Assembly (NCBI GenBank): GCA_963971575.1
Contig: OZ020624.1
Coordinates: 27,230,356 to 27,294,355 of the forward strand
From: Liopterus haemorrhoidalis
Taxonomy: Eukaryota; Arthropoda; Insecta; Coleoptera; Dytiscidae
Reading direction: 5' to 3'
Length of the DNA: 64,000 nucleotides
Made by a program: the position numbers and the translations under genes
Notes under the pieces: generated by a model
What the model saw: the letters and a program-made list of their open reading frames with translations, nothing else
Told to the model about the DNA's origin: nothing
Databases searched by the model: none
Shown: positions 52,830 through 64,000 of the stretch, piece after piece
How the letters are laid out: each line of letters opens with the position of its first letter
Position numbering within the stretch: the first letter of the stretch is position 1

Positions 52830-54405
52830 CTGCTACTTAAGTCAAAAAATAAGTGTAAATAATTAACACGAAAAACGAGGGAGTTCATGGTACACTAAAA
52901 GTTCATTTTTTAGTGTATCATGAAAAAGCAAAAATATTTTAAGTTAATACTTGTGTATGTAATTTAAACAAACATTTTAAAGATAGTCCAACATGAGGCG
53001 TTCTTCAAGAACCCCCCCCCAGCTATCGCCTCATGCGCCTAATGCTAAATACGGCCCTGTTAATGCTACAAGAAAATTTGTTTTATAAGTTTTTATAATA
53101 ATCATAACGTGTCACTAATTTTTTGATCAATAAATTCTTGGGCCCCAAAACTTATCGCCTTTCGAACCGTGGGGCCTGCAGGGCCTTAGCTACGGCGTTG
53201 CTTAGCATCTAGAATCAGCACACAGAGCGTTGAATTAGATTTGCCTACATCTTCCATCTTACTTATAGTTGGTTCATTGTAATATTTTCAAGAAACCTGA
53301 ATGCTAATTTGATTTTTTCCGTGTACATTGTAGGTTTAAATGATCGTTCTGCCTACAGCAAACACTAACTAGATATCATATTCCCCGCTAATAAACATGC
53401 ACCGTGTTATGTATGAGTAATTTTGGTTTCATATTTTTGAAGCAAACTTAACGTTAACGTAAATATGAAAGTATAATATATTCCCAGAGAATATCCTTAT
53501 GCTAAAATATTCTGATTTTACATAGCGTATAGTGTAAGGATTATTACAAACTCTATAAGAATACAATATGACTGAATTACTACTCGGGACAGGGACGGAA
53601 TTAGATATTTTCACAAGGGTAACAACACTTTATGGGCCAAATATTTCTAGAGATTGGAATCGATTCATAAGATATCTATGGCTGACGTTAGTATCATAGC
53701 ATAGAGACGCTATATTATACTTATTATATAGGTAACACTAGGAGCTGGTTTGGCCAAGACGACGACGCTCCGCAGTGAAGCCGGGGGCTTCGGCCCTGGT
53801 TTGTTATAGCGCATAACATCGCAATAGATACATACCATTTCTTTAGAGAACAACCCAAATTTTAATGCAATGCGTAGTTTCATTCTAATAACGCTATCGA
53901 CACGTAATTACACATTTTTACTTCGGAAAAGATAACTCAAATGATGACCTAACCAAATAATAACTGTCTGTCCGTCCATCTGTCTGTCTGTCTGTCCGAT
54001 ATTCACGTAAAAACGGTTGGACATATTTTCGCGAAATTTGGTACGATGACACAACAAAACCAGGATTCAAACATTGGCTATATGGTACCTCAAAATTTTT
54101 ATTCTAAAGAGGTGTTATAGGGTTAAAACTGTTTAGTGGAAAACTTAAAATATTTAATAAAAATTATTTATAAAAAGAAAACAAATCTTTTTTATTTAAT
54201 AATTTTTTTTAATTAGATGAATATTTGGTGAGTTACGGGGAACAAGCTAAAACTAAACTTATGAAATATTTCCCTTATTTTTGACTTTACAGGAAAAATG
54301 ACAAAAATTATTTATAATGATAAAAAAAAATCTTTTTGTCCTATGCATTTTTTTAACTGGATAAATATTAGGGAAATTACGGGGGTACAACCTAAAATTA
54401 AAACA
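52830..54405. other. No gene; hAT-like and microsatellite scraps
   Basis: C runs and GGGCC-rich patches at about 53010-53190 and 53740-53800 look like decayed hAT termini. A TCTGTCTGTCTGTCCG run is at about 53970. No paired ends were recognised. Confidence 0.4.
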
Positions 54406-54407
54406 AG

Positions 54408-54545
54408 GTGAGGACCTTTTTTTTGCTCATCATCTAGATTTTGGGCGGTGAGAATCTTGTTTTTGCTTATCACTTACATTTATTTGCCAAGAGCGCCAAA
54501 ACGCAGTTTTGCCCCTAGCGCAAGTTTTAATATTTCATCCTAGCG
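54408..54545. repeat. hAT MITE relative of 38221-38447
   Basis: It shares the T-run/GCTCATCA module and GCGCCAAAACGCAGTTTTGC, CCCTAGCGCAAGTTTT with that element. Ends not resolved. Confidence 0.6.
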
Positions 54546-54998
54546 CAGTATATTTGTAATAAATTACAAATATATAATATGGAACCACAATACTTAAAGT
54601 GTGGCAGCACTATTGTATTGAAAATGTTTAGTTTTGAGAAAAAAGTTAATTCCTACTAATTCTGTACATAAAATTTATTTTTTTAGTTATATATTCAATA
54701 TGCTCTTTAAATTTTAATTCGTTATCTATTATGACCCCCAAATATTTTATACTGTTTATAAATCAATACTGTTATTACTATTTTAACTGATAAATTATTA
54801 TTTGTGAACTTCACTCGTTCGAATCAACAAAAATGTATTTAACAAAAACCGTACGAAATACGAGTACATCAGCTAGTACCAAATAACGACAGGCTTCTGG
54901 CCCCCCTTTTGTCAGTAAAGGGCCCATACCCACATGTGACTATACCCACATGCTGAAGCCCTGGGACGATAATTAATTTTTGGTTCAGGATGCGATCT

Positions 54999-55814
54999 CA
55001 GTGGCGAATTAAGTTGCTTGGGGGCCCTGCGCGGTAAAATTAAAATGGGCCCTCTATTATTTTAAATATAATGGAAATATAATAATAATAATTCTTTATT
55101 GAAGTTAATTGTAATAAGATATACAGAAACTTAAATCAAGTTACATTTACAAAAAATTTACAAAAGTTTTACAAAAGTTTTACAAAAATTTTACAAAATT
55201 TTGAATGTTTTGAACTCCATTATGTTATAAAATGCTCCCTCTATTAAAATGTTTTTCAATTTTTTTCTAAATTGATAAATATTTAACTTTTTAAGCGCTA
55301 CAGGCAGATTATTATAGAGATCTATACCCTTAATTAGTGGCAGATTTCCCGTCGAGCTATATTTATACGTCGGTATAGAAAATAGATCCTTCCCTCTCGT
55401 GTTGTGATTATGTACTTCACAATGTTTTAGGATGCTGTTTTCGTTTTCCTTAATAAACATTATGATACTCAATATATATAGAGATGGGTCTGTCAAAATT
55501 TTTAATTGTTTAAAAATTGGCTTGCATGACGTACGTGGTTTAATAGCAGCCATGATTCTAATGACCCGTTTCCGTATTATGAAAATCCTCTGCAAGCCAG
55601 AAGAAGCACCCCATAGTTTAAGGCCGTAGGTTATTGTTCATTGAAAATATGCAAAATAGGCCAATCTAACAATTTCCGCAGACACCGTATTCGTCAATCT
55701 TTTTATCATGAAAGAAGTCTTGTTTGAAATATTTGTATATAGGCTTCGGTAGGCCCCCCGGCTTCGTGGGCCCCTGGCGGCCGCCCAGTCCGCCCACGTC
55801 CTAATTCGCCTCTG
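54999..55814. mobile_element. hAT-type non-autonomous element with nested LINE
   Basis: The ends are CAGTGGCGAATTAAG and, inverted, CAGAGGCGAATTAGG. The 8-bp duplication TGCGATCT is perfect (54991-54998, 55815-55822). Both arms have GGGCCC-rich parts. Inside lies a LINE fragment at 55084-55640. Confidence 0.93.
55084..55640 (-). pseudogene. LINE ORF2 C-terminus nested in the hAT element
   Basis: The 134-codon minus ORF: KRVIRIMAAIKPRTSCKPIF, KQLKILTDPSLYILS, HNTRGKDLFSIP, LPLIKGIDLYNNLPVALKKL, NILIEGAFYN. The order (RVIRI, IFKQLKILTxPSLYI, HNTR, GxxLYNxLP) is the usual end of Jockey/CR1-like LINE ORF2. The 3' side has a TAA-rich tail (55084-55100). 5'-truncated near 55640. The frame is intact for its whole length, so the insertion looks relatively young. 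Confidence 0.82.
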
Positions 55815-55824
55815 TGCGATCTAA

Positions 55825-56400
55825 TATGTTGACAACCCTGAAACTTATTATTAATAATAATAATTATTATTATTATAGAAATGTATGTGATAGTGTGGCC
55901 TCCTTAAGACGGTTCTGTCTTTTTAAAAATCACACAAACCACAAGGAAATTCAGGAAGGCTTTAGAATTCTGGCATAAATATTGTATACACATAGTCCTT
56001 TAGTCTGTTAAGTATAAAGTTTATGGTACTGGTAACAATATAATGTTATAGCCAAGAGTTGCGCCTTACATATACACACGGACACACAGACAGACAGACA
56101 CACACAACACACACACGCACACAACCATATACACCGACACACACAGGTACAATATATGAATGAGCATTTTGATCGGCAAGAGAAACTAGTGGAGAAGGGG
56201 ATTATCACATGTAGTAAGAAACATTGGAGATTTCTTACAGTCGACACTCGACAACGATCGTTATAATACAAATCTAGGACTTATATTTTTCGAAATTTAA
56301 AACCAATTTTTTAATTCGTGTTAAATGTTGCGTTTTAAGTGTTTTGTGAATTGTGTCATTATGATTGACTTCTGAGTGACCCTGTGTATTTTGGATTTTT
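55825..56400. other. No gene; CA/GACA microsatellite
   Basis: A CACACA/GACAGACA run at 56070-56155. The Cys-rich ORF over it is a by-product. Confidence 0.6.
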
Positions 56401-56429
56401 TATTTTTTTCAGTTTGTGATTTCTTGTGG

Positions 56430-59400
56430 TGAGTAATTTTATTACTATCGTCCCTCTTATCCTCCAAATATTCACCTTTCCGAAACTGTATTGAATAGAA
56501 AAGATTCGTTTTTTAATTTTAAACATTTTTTCTTATATACTTTTTTTGTGATTTATAAGTCAGATAATTCAAGTATTTAGGTAGTGCTCCCCATAAGTAA
56601 TTTTATAATTATCGTCCGACATATCCTACAAATACTCATCTTATCGAAACTGCATTGAACAGAAAAAATCGTTTCTTAATTCTAAACATTTATCTTATAT
56701 TTTTTTGTGATGTATAAGTTAGATGTTTCAAGTTTGTAGGTAGCGCTCCCCATAAGTAATTTTATAATTATCGCCCTCCATATCCTCCAAATATTCATCT
56801 TATCGAAACTGCATTGAACAGAAAAAATAGTTTATTAATTCTAAACATTTTTTCTTATATACTTTTTTTGTGATTTATAAGTCAGATAATTCAAGTATTT
56901 AGGTAGTGCTCCCCATAAGTAATTTTATAATTATGGTCCGCCATATCCTCCAAATATTCATCTTATCGAAACTGCATTGAACAGAAAAAATAGTTTCTTA
57001 ATTCTAAACATTTTTTCTTATATACTTTTTTTGTGATTTATAAGTCAGATAATTCAAGTATTTAGGTAGTGCTCCCCATAAGTAATTTTATAATTATCGT
57101 CCGCCATATCCTCCAAATATTCATCTTATCGAAACTGCATTGAACAGAAAAAATAGTTTCTTAATTCTAAACATTTTTTCTTATATACTTTTTTTGTGAT
57201 TTATAAGTCAGATAATTCAAGTATTTAGGTAGTGCTCCCCATAAGTAATTTTATAATTATCGTCCGCCATATCCTCCAAATATTCATCTTATCGAAACTG
57301 CATTGAACAGAAAAAATAGTTTCTTAATTCTAAACATTTTTTCTTATATACTTTTTTTGTGATTTATAAGTCAGATAATTCAAGTATTTAGGTAGTGCTC
57401 CCCATAAGTAATTTTATAATTATCGTCCGCCATATCCTCCAAATATTCATCTTATCGAAACTGCATTGAACAGAAAAAATAGTTTCTTAATTCTAAACAT
57501 TTTTTCTTATATACTTTTTTGTGATGTATAAGTCAGATGTTTCAAGTTTGTAGGTAGTGCTCCCCATAAGTAATTTTATAATTATCGTCCGCCATATCCT
57601 CCAAATATTCATCTTATCGAAACTGCATTGAACAGAAAAAATCGTTTCTTAATTCTAAACATTTTTTCTTATATACTTTTTTTGTGATTTATAAGTCAGA
57701 TAATTCAAGTTTGTAGGTAGTGCTCCCCATAAGTAATTTTATAATTATCGTCCGCCATATCCTCCAAATATTCATCTTATCGAAACTGCATTGAACAGAA
57801 AAAATAGTTTCTTAATTCTAAACATTTTTTCTTATATACTTTTTTGTGATGTATAAGTCAGATGTTTCAAGTTTGTAGGTAGTGCTCCCCATAAGTAATT
57901 TTATAATTATCGTCCGCCATATCCTCCAAATATTCATCTTATCGAAACTGCATTGAACAGAAAAAATAGTTTCTTAATTCTAAACATTTTTTCTTATATA
58001 CTTTTTTGTGATGTATAAGTCAGATGTTTCAAGTTTGTAGGTAGTGCTCCCCATAAGTAATTTTATAATTATCGTCCGCCATATCCTCCAAATATTCATC
58101 TTATCGAAACTGCATTGAACAGAAAAAATCGTTTCTTAATTCTAAACATTTTTTCTTATATACTTTTTTTGTGATTTATAAGTCAGATAATTCAAGTTTG
58201 TAGGTAGTGCTCCCCATAAGTAATTTTATAATTATCGTCCGCCATATCCTCCAAATATTCATCTTATCGAAACTGCATTGAACAGAAAAAATAGTTTCTT
58301 AATTCTAAACATTTTTTCTTATATACTTTTTTTGTGATTTATAAGTCAGATAATTCAAGTATTTAGGTAGTGCTCCCCATAAGTAATTTTATAATTATCG
58401 TCCGCCATATCCTCCAAATATTCATCTTATCGAAACTGCATTGAACAGAAAAAATAGTTTCTTAATTCTAAACATTTTTTCTTATATACTTTTTTGTGAT
58501 GTATAAGTCAGATGTTTCAAGTTTGTAGGTAGTGCTCCCCATAAGTAATTTTATAATTATCGTCCGCCATATCCTCCAAATATTCATCTTATCGAAACTG
58601 CATTGAACAGAAAAAATCGTTTCTTAATTCTAAACATTTTTTCGTATATACTTTTTTGTGATGAATAAGTCAGATGTTTCAAGTTTGTAGGTAGCGCTCC
58701 CCATAAGTAATTTTATAATTATCGCCCTCCATATCTTCCAAATATTCATCTTATCGAAACCGCATTGAAGAGAAAAAAATCGTTTCTCCATTCCCACCAA
58801 TTTATCTTATATAAATTTTTGTAGGTAAAAACATAAGTCGGATATTTCAAGTTTATAGGTAACGCTCCCTATAGTAAGTATATTCAAAAATTATTGTCTA
58901 GCACAGTTTTTCTCAAACCTTCGACAGTTGACTTTCAGAATTCCACACTAACCGCGGACCACCAATATCAAGAAAAACATTTTTTTTGTGTAAAGGCACA
59001 TTATTAATACTAATGAAATTTTGTGTGCGCGGACCATCAAGAACTAACCCGCGGACTACCTGTTGAGAAACACTAGTCTAGCATGTTCCCCCCAAATATT
59101 CATCTACTCGAAACTGCATTGCACAAAAAATAATCGATTCTTCATTCTAAAAATTTTTTTATATATTTTTTGTTGTTAAGTAAAATGATAAGTCAGAAAT
59201 TTCAAGTTTATAGGTAGCGTACCCCATATTAAGTTTATATAAAAATGTTTATCTACCTCTTCCCCCAAATGTATACCATGTTCCCCCAAAATATTCATTT
59301 TATTGAAACTGTATTGAACACAAAAAAATATTTCTTAAATCTACACAAATTTCTTATTTACTTTTTTGCTGTTAAGTAAATAGTAAGTCAGATATTTCAA

Positions 59401-59930
59401 GTTTGTAGGTAGTGCTCCCAATAGCAAGTAATTTTATAGTTATTGTCCACCATATCCCCCAAAATATTCATCTTTTTGAAATTGAGTTGAACATAAAAAA
59501 TTATTTCATCATTTAATTTTTTTTTCTTTTATACTATTTTGTTGTTAAATAAATAATAAGCCAGATATTTCAAGTTTGTAGGTAGCGCTCCCCCTAAGTA
59601 ATTTTATAATTACTGTCCACCATATCCCCCCAAATGTTCATTTTATCGAAACTATATCGAACACAAAAAATTGTTTTTTAAAAGTAAATTTTTCTTTTAT
59701 ACTTTTTTTAAAAATTTATTTTTGAAATTGAGAAAATGTACAAAATCATAGAATAAATCTATAAATATTCACAAAATTTCACATAAATAATAATGAAATA
59801 AAAATACAGTGCTATAAAAGACAAACGTCTTGTGGAGGCACAAACTTGTTGTTAAATAAATAATAAGTCACGTACTTCTAGTTTATAGGTAGCTCTCCCC
59901 ATAAGCAATTTTAAAATTATCAACTTCTAT
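56430..59930. repeat. Satellite array, about 163-bp monomer
   Basis: The phrase GTAGTGCTCCCCATAAGTAA recurs at 56581, 56740 (GTAGCG), 56903, 57066 and 57229 and onwards, mostly 163 bp apart, to about 58700. The central monomers are nearly identical. Two forms mix: one with GATTTATAAGTCAGATAATT, one with GATGTATAAGTCAGATGTTT. Monomers after 58730 are strongly diverged and irregular, ending at about 59930. A hAT MITE interrupts the diverged part. Confidence 0.93.
58904..59075. mobile_element. hAT-type MITE inside the satellite
   Basis: The left end is CAGTTTTTCTCAAACC and the right end the complement of TAGTGTTTCTCAACAGG, with paired CCGCGGACCA arms. The 8-bp duplication GTCTAGCA is perfect (58896-58903, 59076-59083). 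Confidence 0.92.
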
Positions 59931-59934
59931 AGCA

Positions 59935-60267
59935 ACTTTTGTTACATACATTTTTTCGAAATATTTCTTGTGAAATATTCGCAAAAATCTTAAAACCGAC
60001 ACGAGTTAACTCCCATTTCTAGTTAACCGATTTTTACCAAAAGTTGATCAACTTATGCCATTGATGTCAAAAGCTTAAATATGAAGTTTCATAAAAATCC
60101 GTTTAGCCGAATTTGACTGACTGACCGACAGACAAACAGACAGACAGACAGACATCATGCTAAAAATAGTCAAAACGTTATGTAGGGACCTCAATTCATG
60201 GAGATCCATCGAAATATCAAAATCGGTATGATCACAATACCTCCCTTATATATGTTGGCGGTCGGTA
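59935..60267 (+). mobile_element. GGCGGTCGGT-ended element, copy 3 (left-truncated)
   Basis: Matches 3445-3900 from ATAGCAACTTTTGTTACATA to GTTGGCGGTCGGTAAAA. The left end is missing, directly beside the satellite. Confidence 0.7.
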
Positions 60268-60369
60268 AAAAAGTTGATTCGTGTTACAAAAAGCCGTACT
60301 AATCTGTAAAAATCTCGAAAAGTTAAAATTGGTACATTTACAAAAAGTAAAAATCATTGCTATAGCCTG

Positions 60370-60535
60370 TTTTTTGGTTTAAGCGGAACTAGATTTTCAA
60401 TTCTACTAACTGTTAAAGTTTGATTGAAGCTTTTGATCTTCATAGCAAAAGCCAACTTCAAACATTGAAAAAATTAGTCATAACAACTTCAGAAAATTAA
60501 AAATCCATTTGGTTCCGCTTAAAGGTTTGGAAAAT
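60370..60535. mobile_element. Short MITE with GGTTTAAGCGGAACTAGAT end
   Basis: GGTTTAAGCGGAACTAGATT and, inverted at the right, AACCTTTAAGCGGAACCAAA bound about 160 bp. Single-end relatives are at about 32865-32895 and 62485-62515. It probably belongs with the 28171 family. Confidence 0.6.
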
Positions 60536-60539
60536 CCTA

Positions 60540-61195
60540 GAGATCTACAGTTGGTTCTTCCCCTAGTTGACATATTTTCAATCTGTCCAGATTGTTATTC
60601 TGTCTTTTGTTATTTTTCATCACTTACAAGACTGCTGTTTCCATATGTGACGGTCAGTAAAAATTATTGCTAAATCCACAGTTCTTTCCACTAGTTGATG
60701 TAAATTCAATCTGCCAAATTGTTATCCTCTCCTTTGTCGTTCTTTTCTCTATCATCATCATTACATGTCCCATTTTAATCTCATGAACATTACACATGTC
60801 GTTTCTTTTAAGATAAAAAAGTAATTATAATCTCTCGTGTTTATAATCCAGGATCAGTTAATCGAATATATCGTGACTTGTACCAATATCGTTTATAATT
60901 TCAAAACCGATAACTGTCTGCAGATAATACTGCACAAAATACTGTTACTTCTTGAAACAAAAATTGCGTTATCCTTAATCAAAAATAAAATTATGTAGGG
61001 TCAAAGTAGTACTTTATTTTCGTTGAGATAAAACTCGGATTCATTTTGGTTGAAACACCAGACGTTGAAGTAAAACTGCAACGTCTACCTAATTAAATAA
61101 ATGACTATTATTTAATTTATTTATTGTATTACACCAAAACTCATGTCGTTGTAGAATCGTACCTTATGAGTGTCGTATCAAGCAAAATTATAAAA
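60540..61195. other. No recognised feature
   Basis: AT-rich, no ORF, no paired ends. Confidence 0.45.
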
Positions 61196-61199
61196 AATT

Positions 61200-61610
61200 G
61201 TAATTTTCTCTACAAGTTCTCCTCCTCAAGTCTTGAACCTATAGGTTGGTTTGCAGCATTTCTCCATTTTTCCCTGTTCTCAGTCTTTTTAGTTCCACGT
61301 ACGTGTTGCAATTCATATCTTCCATTATATGTTTCATGTAATCTAGCCTTGGTACTGTTCTTACCGTCGCCTGGTCCTTTCAGTATCGTTTTCACCAGGT
61401 CTTCGTGTCTTGAAATATGTCCAATTCATCTCTTCTCTTCTGCAACGTTCTCCACAGACATGGTTCCTCTTCCAGTTATCGCAATACTTGTATCTTTCTA
61501 CTACTTTCGTTCGTGTATCTACCCATCGAATTTTAAATATTCTTCTACAGCACCACATTTCAAATGCTTCCATTCTCTTTATTCTGCCACCTGGTATTTA
61601 AACCAAAAAA
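61200..61610 (-). pseudogene. LINE ORF2 C-terminal fragment
   Basis: The minus reading MEAFEMWCCRRIFKIRWVDT is the standard A-F-E-M-W-C-x-R-R-I motif of endonuclease-type LINE RT C-termini. A frameshifted tail gives KTILKGPGDGKN and KTENREKWRNAANQP. 5'-truncated. Confidence 0.82.
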
Positions 61611-61614
61611 TTGT

Positions 61615-62480
61615 ATGTGAAGTGTAAATTTTCAGATTTCAGGGCTTTCTTAAGACTTTCCATTTAAATTTTAAAACTAAATTTACATAATTTGTGAAAA
61701 TTTCGTCACAATAATATTTAAATTAAAAATCCCACTGTTTTTTTCGATCTCTGCTTCGTATTCAAGTCTTAATTAAATTAATAAGAAATATATTGATAAA
61801 TTGCTTCCTTTTTTCAGTTTCATAAACCTATTTCTCACTATTATGTTTTATTTGTTTTATAAGTATTTCATTACTATAAATTACACAGGGCTGGGAAAAA
61901 AATAAAATTTTCGCCAAAAGAAAATATAATGGATAATATTTATAGATAAATAACTTCAATAAAAAACAAGATAAAATATGGAGAATTTTTTATGATAAAG
62001 GCAATTCTTAATTATTTACTTATTATGAACACTTCTCAGTAAGAAACACACGTCTTGTAGCCTTTTTCTTGTGTTTTGCGTAACTGTCATGAATGCATGA
62101 TTTTTTGACGTTACCGCATTATGTGATTTTTATCACTCAACACTTTTGATGTGTAAATGTTTACATATTATAATTATTGTTTATTTACATGAAGCTTACG
62201 ACAACTGTAATATTTACATTCGGCCCTACTAAATATGAGTCATAGATAATAAGACCTCAAGTGTGGTAAAAACAATATTGTTTTTTACCATTATCACTAC
62301 TTATCTATTAAAATTACTATATATTATTAAAAGCGGCCAAACTTCGCAGACATCGCATAAAAAATTGATTTTTCAAAAATAAAAATGTATTTGTGTACCC
62401 ACGCATTAAGAGGTTTCATTTGATACCCAAGTCAAAATTTAAAAAAATATTTTATTTCCCTTTAAATACATATAACCGGT
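61615..62480. other. Repeat remnant then no recognised feature
   Basis: 61615-61735 is a partial copy of the 51888 repeat. The rest is AT-rich without signal. Confidence 0.45.
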
Positions 62481-62529
62481 GTCTTTGGTTTAAGCGGAAG
62501 TAGATTTTGAATTCTAGTAATAATAATAT

Positions 62530-62885
62530 TAAATTTATTTCGTGCCTTTCGGCTTTGAAGGAATTGATTTACATACTATAACATTTATATATACCTACTA
62601 TTTTATGATACATATAATGACGTTGTTCTTCTTTCCAAGACTGCTTTCATCCAGGCTAGGCCTCTCCCCGAGTCGTCTAATAGGTCTTCTGTTTTTCTTG
62701 GTTCGGGTTGCATTCCTTCACAGTTTCTTACTTGGTCTATTGTTTCTTGTTCTTCTCTGCAGATTCTACATATTTTCTCCATTTTTCCATCCAATAATTG
62801 TTGCCCTCTCCTCGTTGCCACATCTGAATCTTGCGATTACCTTCTGGTTCCTCGTTCCTTCTACCAGGCAGAGTTGGGCATTATT
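62530..62885 (-). pseudogene. LINE ORF2 extreme C-terminus
   Basis: The minus readings include ARFRCGNEER, then ICRICREEQETIDQVRNCEG (a Cys-Cys-His-type knuckle with His replaced), then DDSGRGLAWMKAVLERR. This matches the terminal part of LINE ORF2 proteins found widely in insects. Frameshifted. Confidence 0.72.
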
Positions 62886-63177
62886 TAACTAAACTTTCAA
62901 TCAACTAAAAATTTGAATGAAAATGTAATCAAACTAAATTAATCATTCTTTATTCAATCAATAATGGATGTAATCATAAATCCTTAACTAAATGATAATC
63001 ATTAGTGTCAAATCATTAGTTTTCAATCATATTGTGATATTTTGTCAGAAAAATTTGAATCGCTTGAATTAATTTATATATTACATACATATATAATATC
63101 CTTATACCCAAATTCTCAATAATTTTCGGTCTTCTTGCAGCTTTCGAAAGATCATTACATTTTGCCACTCTACCGAC

Positions 63178-63393
63178 CAGTGCCCTTCCCCCCTAAGAAG
63201 GAAGGAAATGAAAATAAAAAGACACAAACACACTAGAGAATTTTAAAAATAGAGATGAGGAGCTTTTTTTTTAAGTCGTCACTTGTATTTTAAAGTGAGG
63301 ACTTTTTTTTTAGGTCATCACTTTATATTTACATAATTTAAATAATTTTGTCTTCCGGGCACCCCCCAACAAAAATTCCTGGGTGCGCCACTG
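63178..63393. mobile_element. hAT-type element (poly-C family), copy 2
   Basis: The ends are CAGTGCCCTTCC and, inverted, CAGTGGCGCACCCAGG. The 8-bp duplication CTACCGAC is perfect (63170-63177, 63394-63401). It matches 58-325 through the AAAATAGAGATGAGG part, the poly-T modules and the CAACAAAAATTCCTGGGTG end. Confidence 0.93.
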
Positions 63394-63401
63394 CTACCGA
63401 C

Positions 63402-64000
63402 CTTAGAGAAACAACATATTTGGTAATGTTTTCTTCAAATTTTTGTTGTGACAATGTTCCGGCTCTAATAGTTCTTGATTTTTGAGAAACAACTGTTTGT
63501 CTACCTTTAGAATCAATGTCCATTTCAACACCAAAATTTTAGTTATTGGAGGTTGGTCAAATTCTGATGACGTCAAGTTAACCAAATATATTCGTGGACT
63601 TATGATTTTTTGTTAAATTTTTTTGCAAGTTTTGTTAAAGTTTTTCTTGAAAAGACTGAAAAGTTTTAGTTTTTTGCTTCTAGCGCCTCAGGGCTTCAAA
63701 ATTTGAGGATTTTAACGTGTTTTGTATCCCCCTTTATAAAACCCCTGCCCAATTCAATAGTCCGCATATTTTGCGGTGTGTAACCCCCCCCCACTCATAT
63801 TTATGATTCGTTTTTTTTAACTATCTCTCTTGCGGAAATTCCTTCTGAAATTGGGTTGTAGATCCTTCAAAGCCAGGAGGACGTCCCTTCTTTTCCTTTT
63901 TTGGTATATGAGGTAACTTCCCCTCCCCCAAATATTATAGTGGTGTTCAATGAACCAAATTCCCCAAATAAGTTATATTCTCTGTCGTATGCCTCTTTTC
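63402..64000. other. Unassigned; protein-like stretch on the minus strand
   Basis: The minus reading at about 63400-63525 gives MDIDSKGRQTVVSQKSRTIR and AGTLSQQKFEENITKYVVSL, which has the look of coding sequence but is not recognised. Homopolymer C and T runs follow to the window end. Confidence 0.3.

Noticed and set aside
56008..56271. Cys-rich ORF resembling a small secreted protein
   Set aside because: It is read through a CA/GACA microsatellite; the Cys pattern comes from the TGTGTG complement.
61124..61627. 167-codon plus-strand ORF
   Set aside because: It is the antisense shadow of a LINE RT C-terminus read on the minus strand.

Overview
The window reads as nuclear DNA from an insect. 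It is AT-rich, with spliced genes using GT-AG introns, many DNA transposons (mariner, Tc1, pogo, hAT, PIF/Harbinger), tRNA-derived SINEs, 5'-truncated LINEs, satellite arrays and short TTAGG-like runs. A beetle is plausible from the feel of the transposase families, but I cannot prove the order or species. I see no bacterial, plasmid or CRISPR content.

Three host genes can be supported. (1) An ABCC10/MRP7-type ABC transporter runs on the minus strand from 40283 to 19756. I could join 16 exons with consistent phases and GT-AG borders into a 1542-residue protein with TMD0, two further membrane domains and two nucleotide-binding domains. (2) A single-exon CCDC97-like gene (40632-41666, plus) starts 348 bp away in the opposite direction, so the two genes probably share a promoter region. 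(3) The last coding exon of a FAM89/LURAP-type gene lies at 14920-15195 (plus); its upstream exons were not found.

Almost everything else is mobile or repetitive DNA. 1-14.6 kb: hAT and DD41D elements, a SINE, LINE tails, a 20-bp minisatellite with a 326-bp higher-order unit, a shortened mariner, a shortened pogo element and MITEs. 15.3-19.6 kb: a second shortened mariner, a Harbinger remnant, an RT fragment and a SINE. 19.7-40.3 kb: the ABC transporter, whose introns hold a DD41D element, a 28S rDNA fragment, two blocks of a 22-bp minisatellite, a Harbinger element with a MADF-type ORF, a DD34D mariner, hAT elements and several MITE families. 42-55.8 kb: Tc1, MITEs, a third mariner carrying a nested TTAA-flanked MITE, and LINE pieces. 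56.4-59.9 kb: a satellite array of about 163-bp monomers. 60-64 kb: LINE fragments and a hAT MITE.

The best material for a second look is the nesting. Target-site duplications are visible at many insertions, and removing two of the insertions restores the reading frame of the older host element, which shows the order of events. No new biochemical system is evident. The least explained object is a 330-bp TA-flanked element family whose length is almost filled by one ORF, although its substitution pattern does not support selection on that protein.
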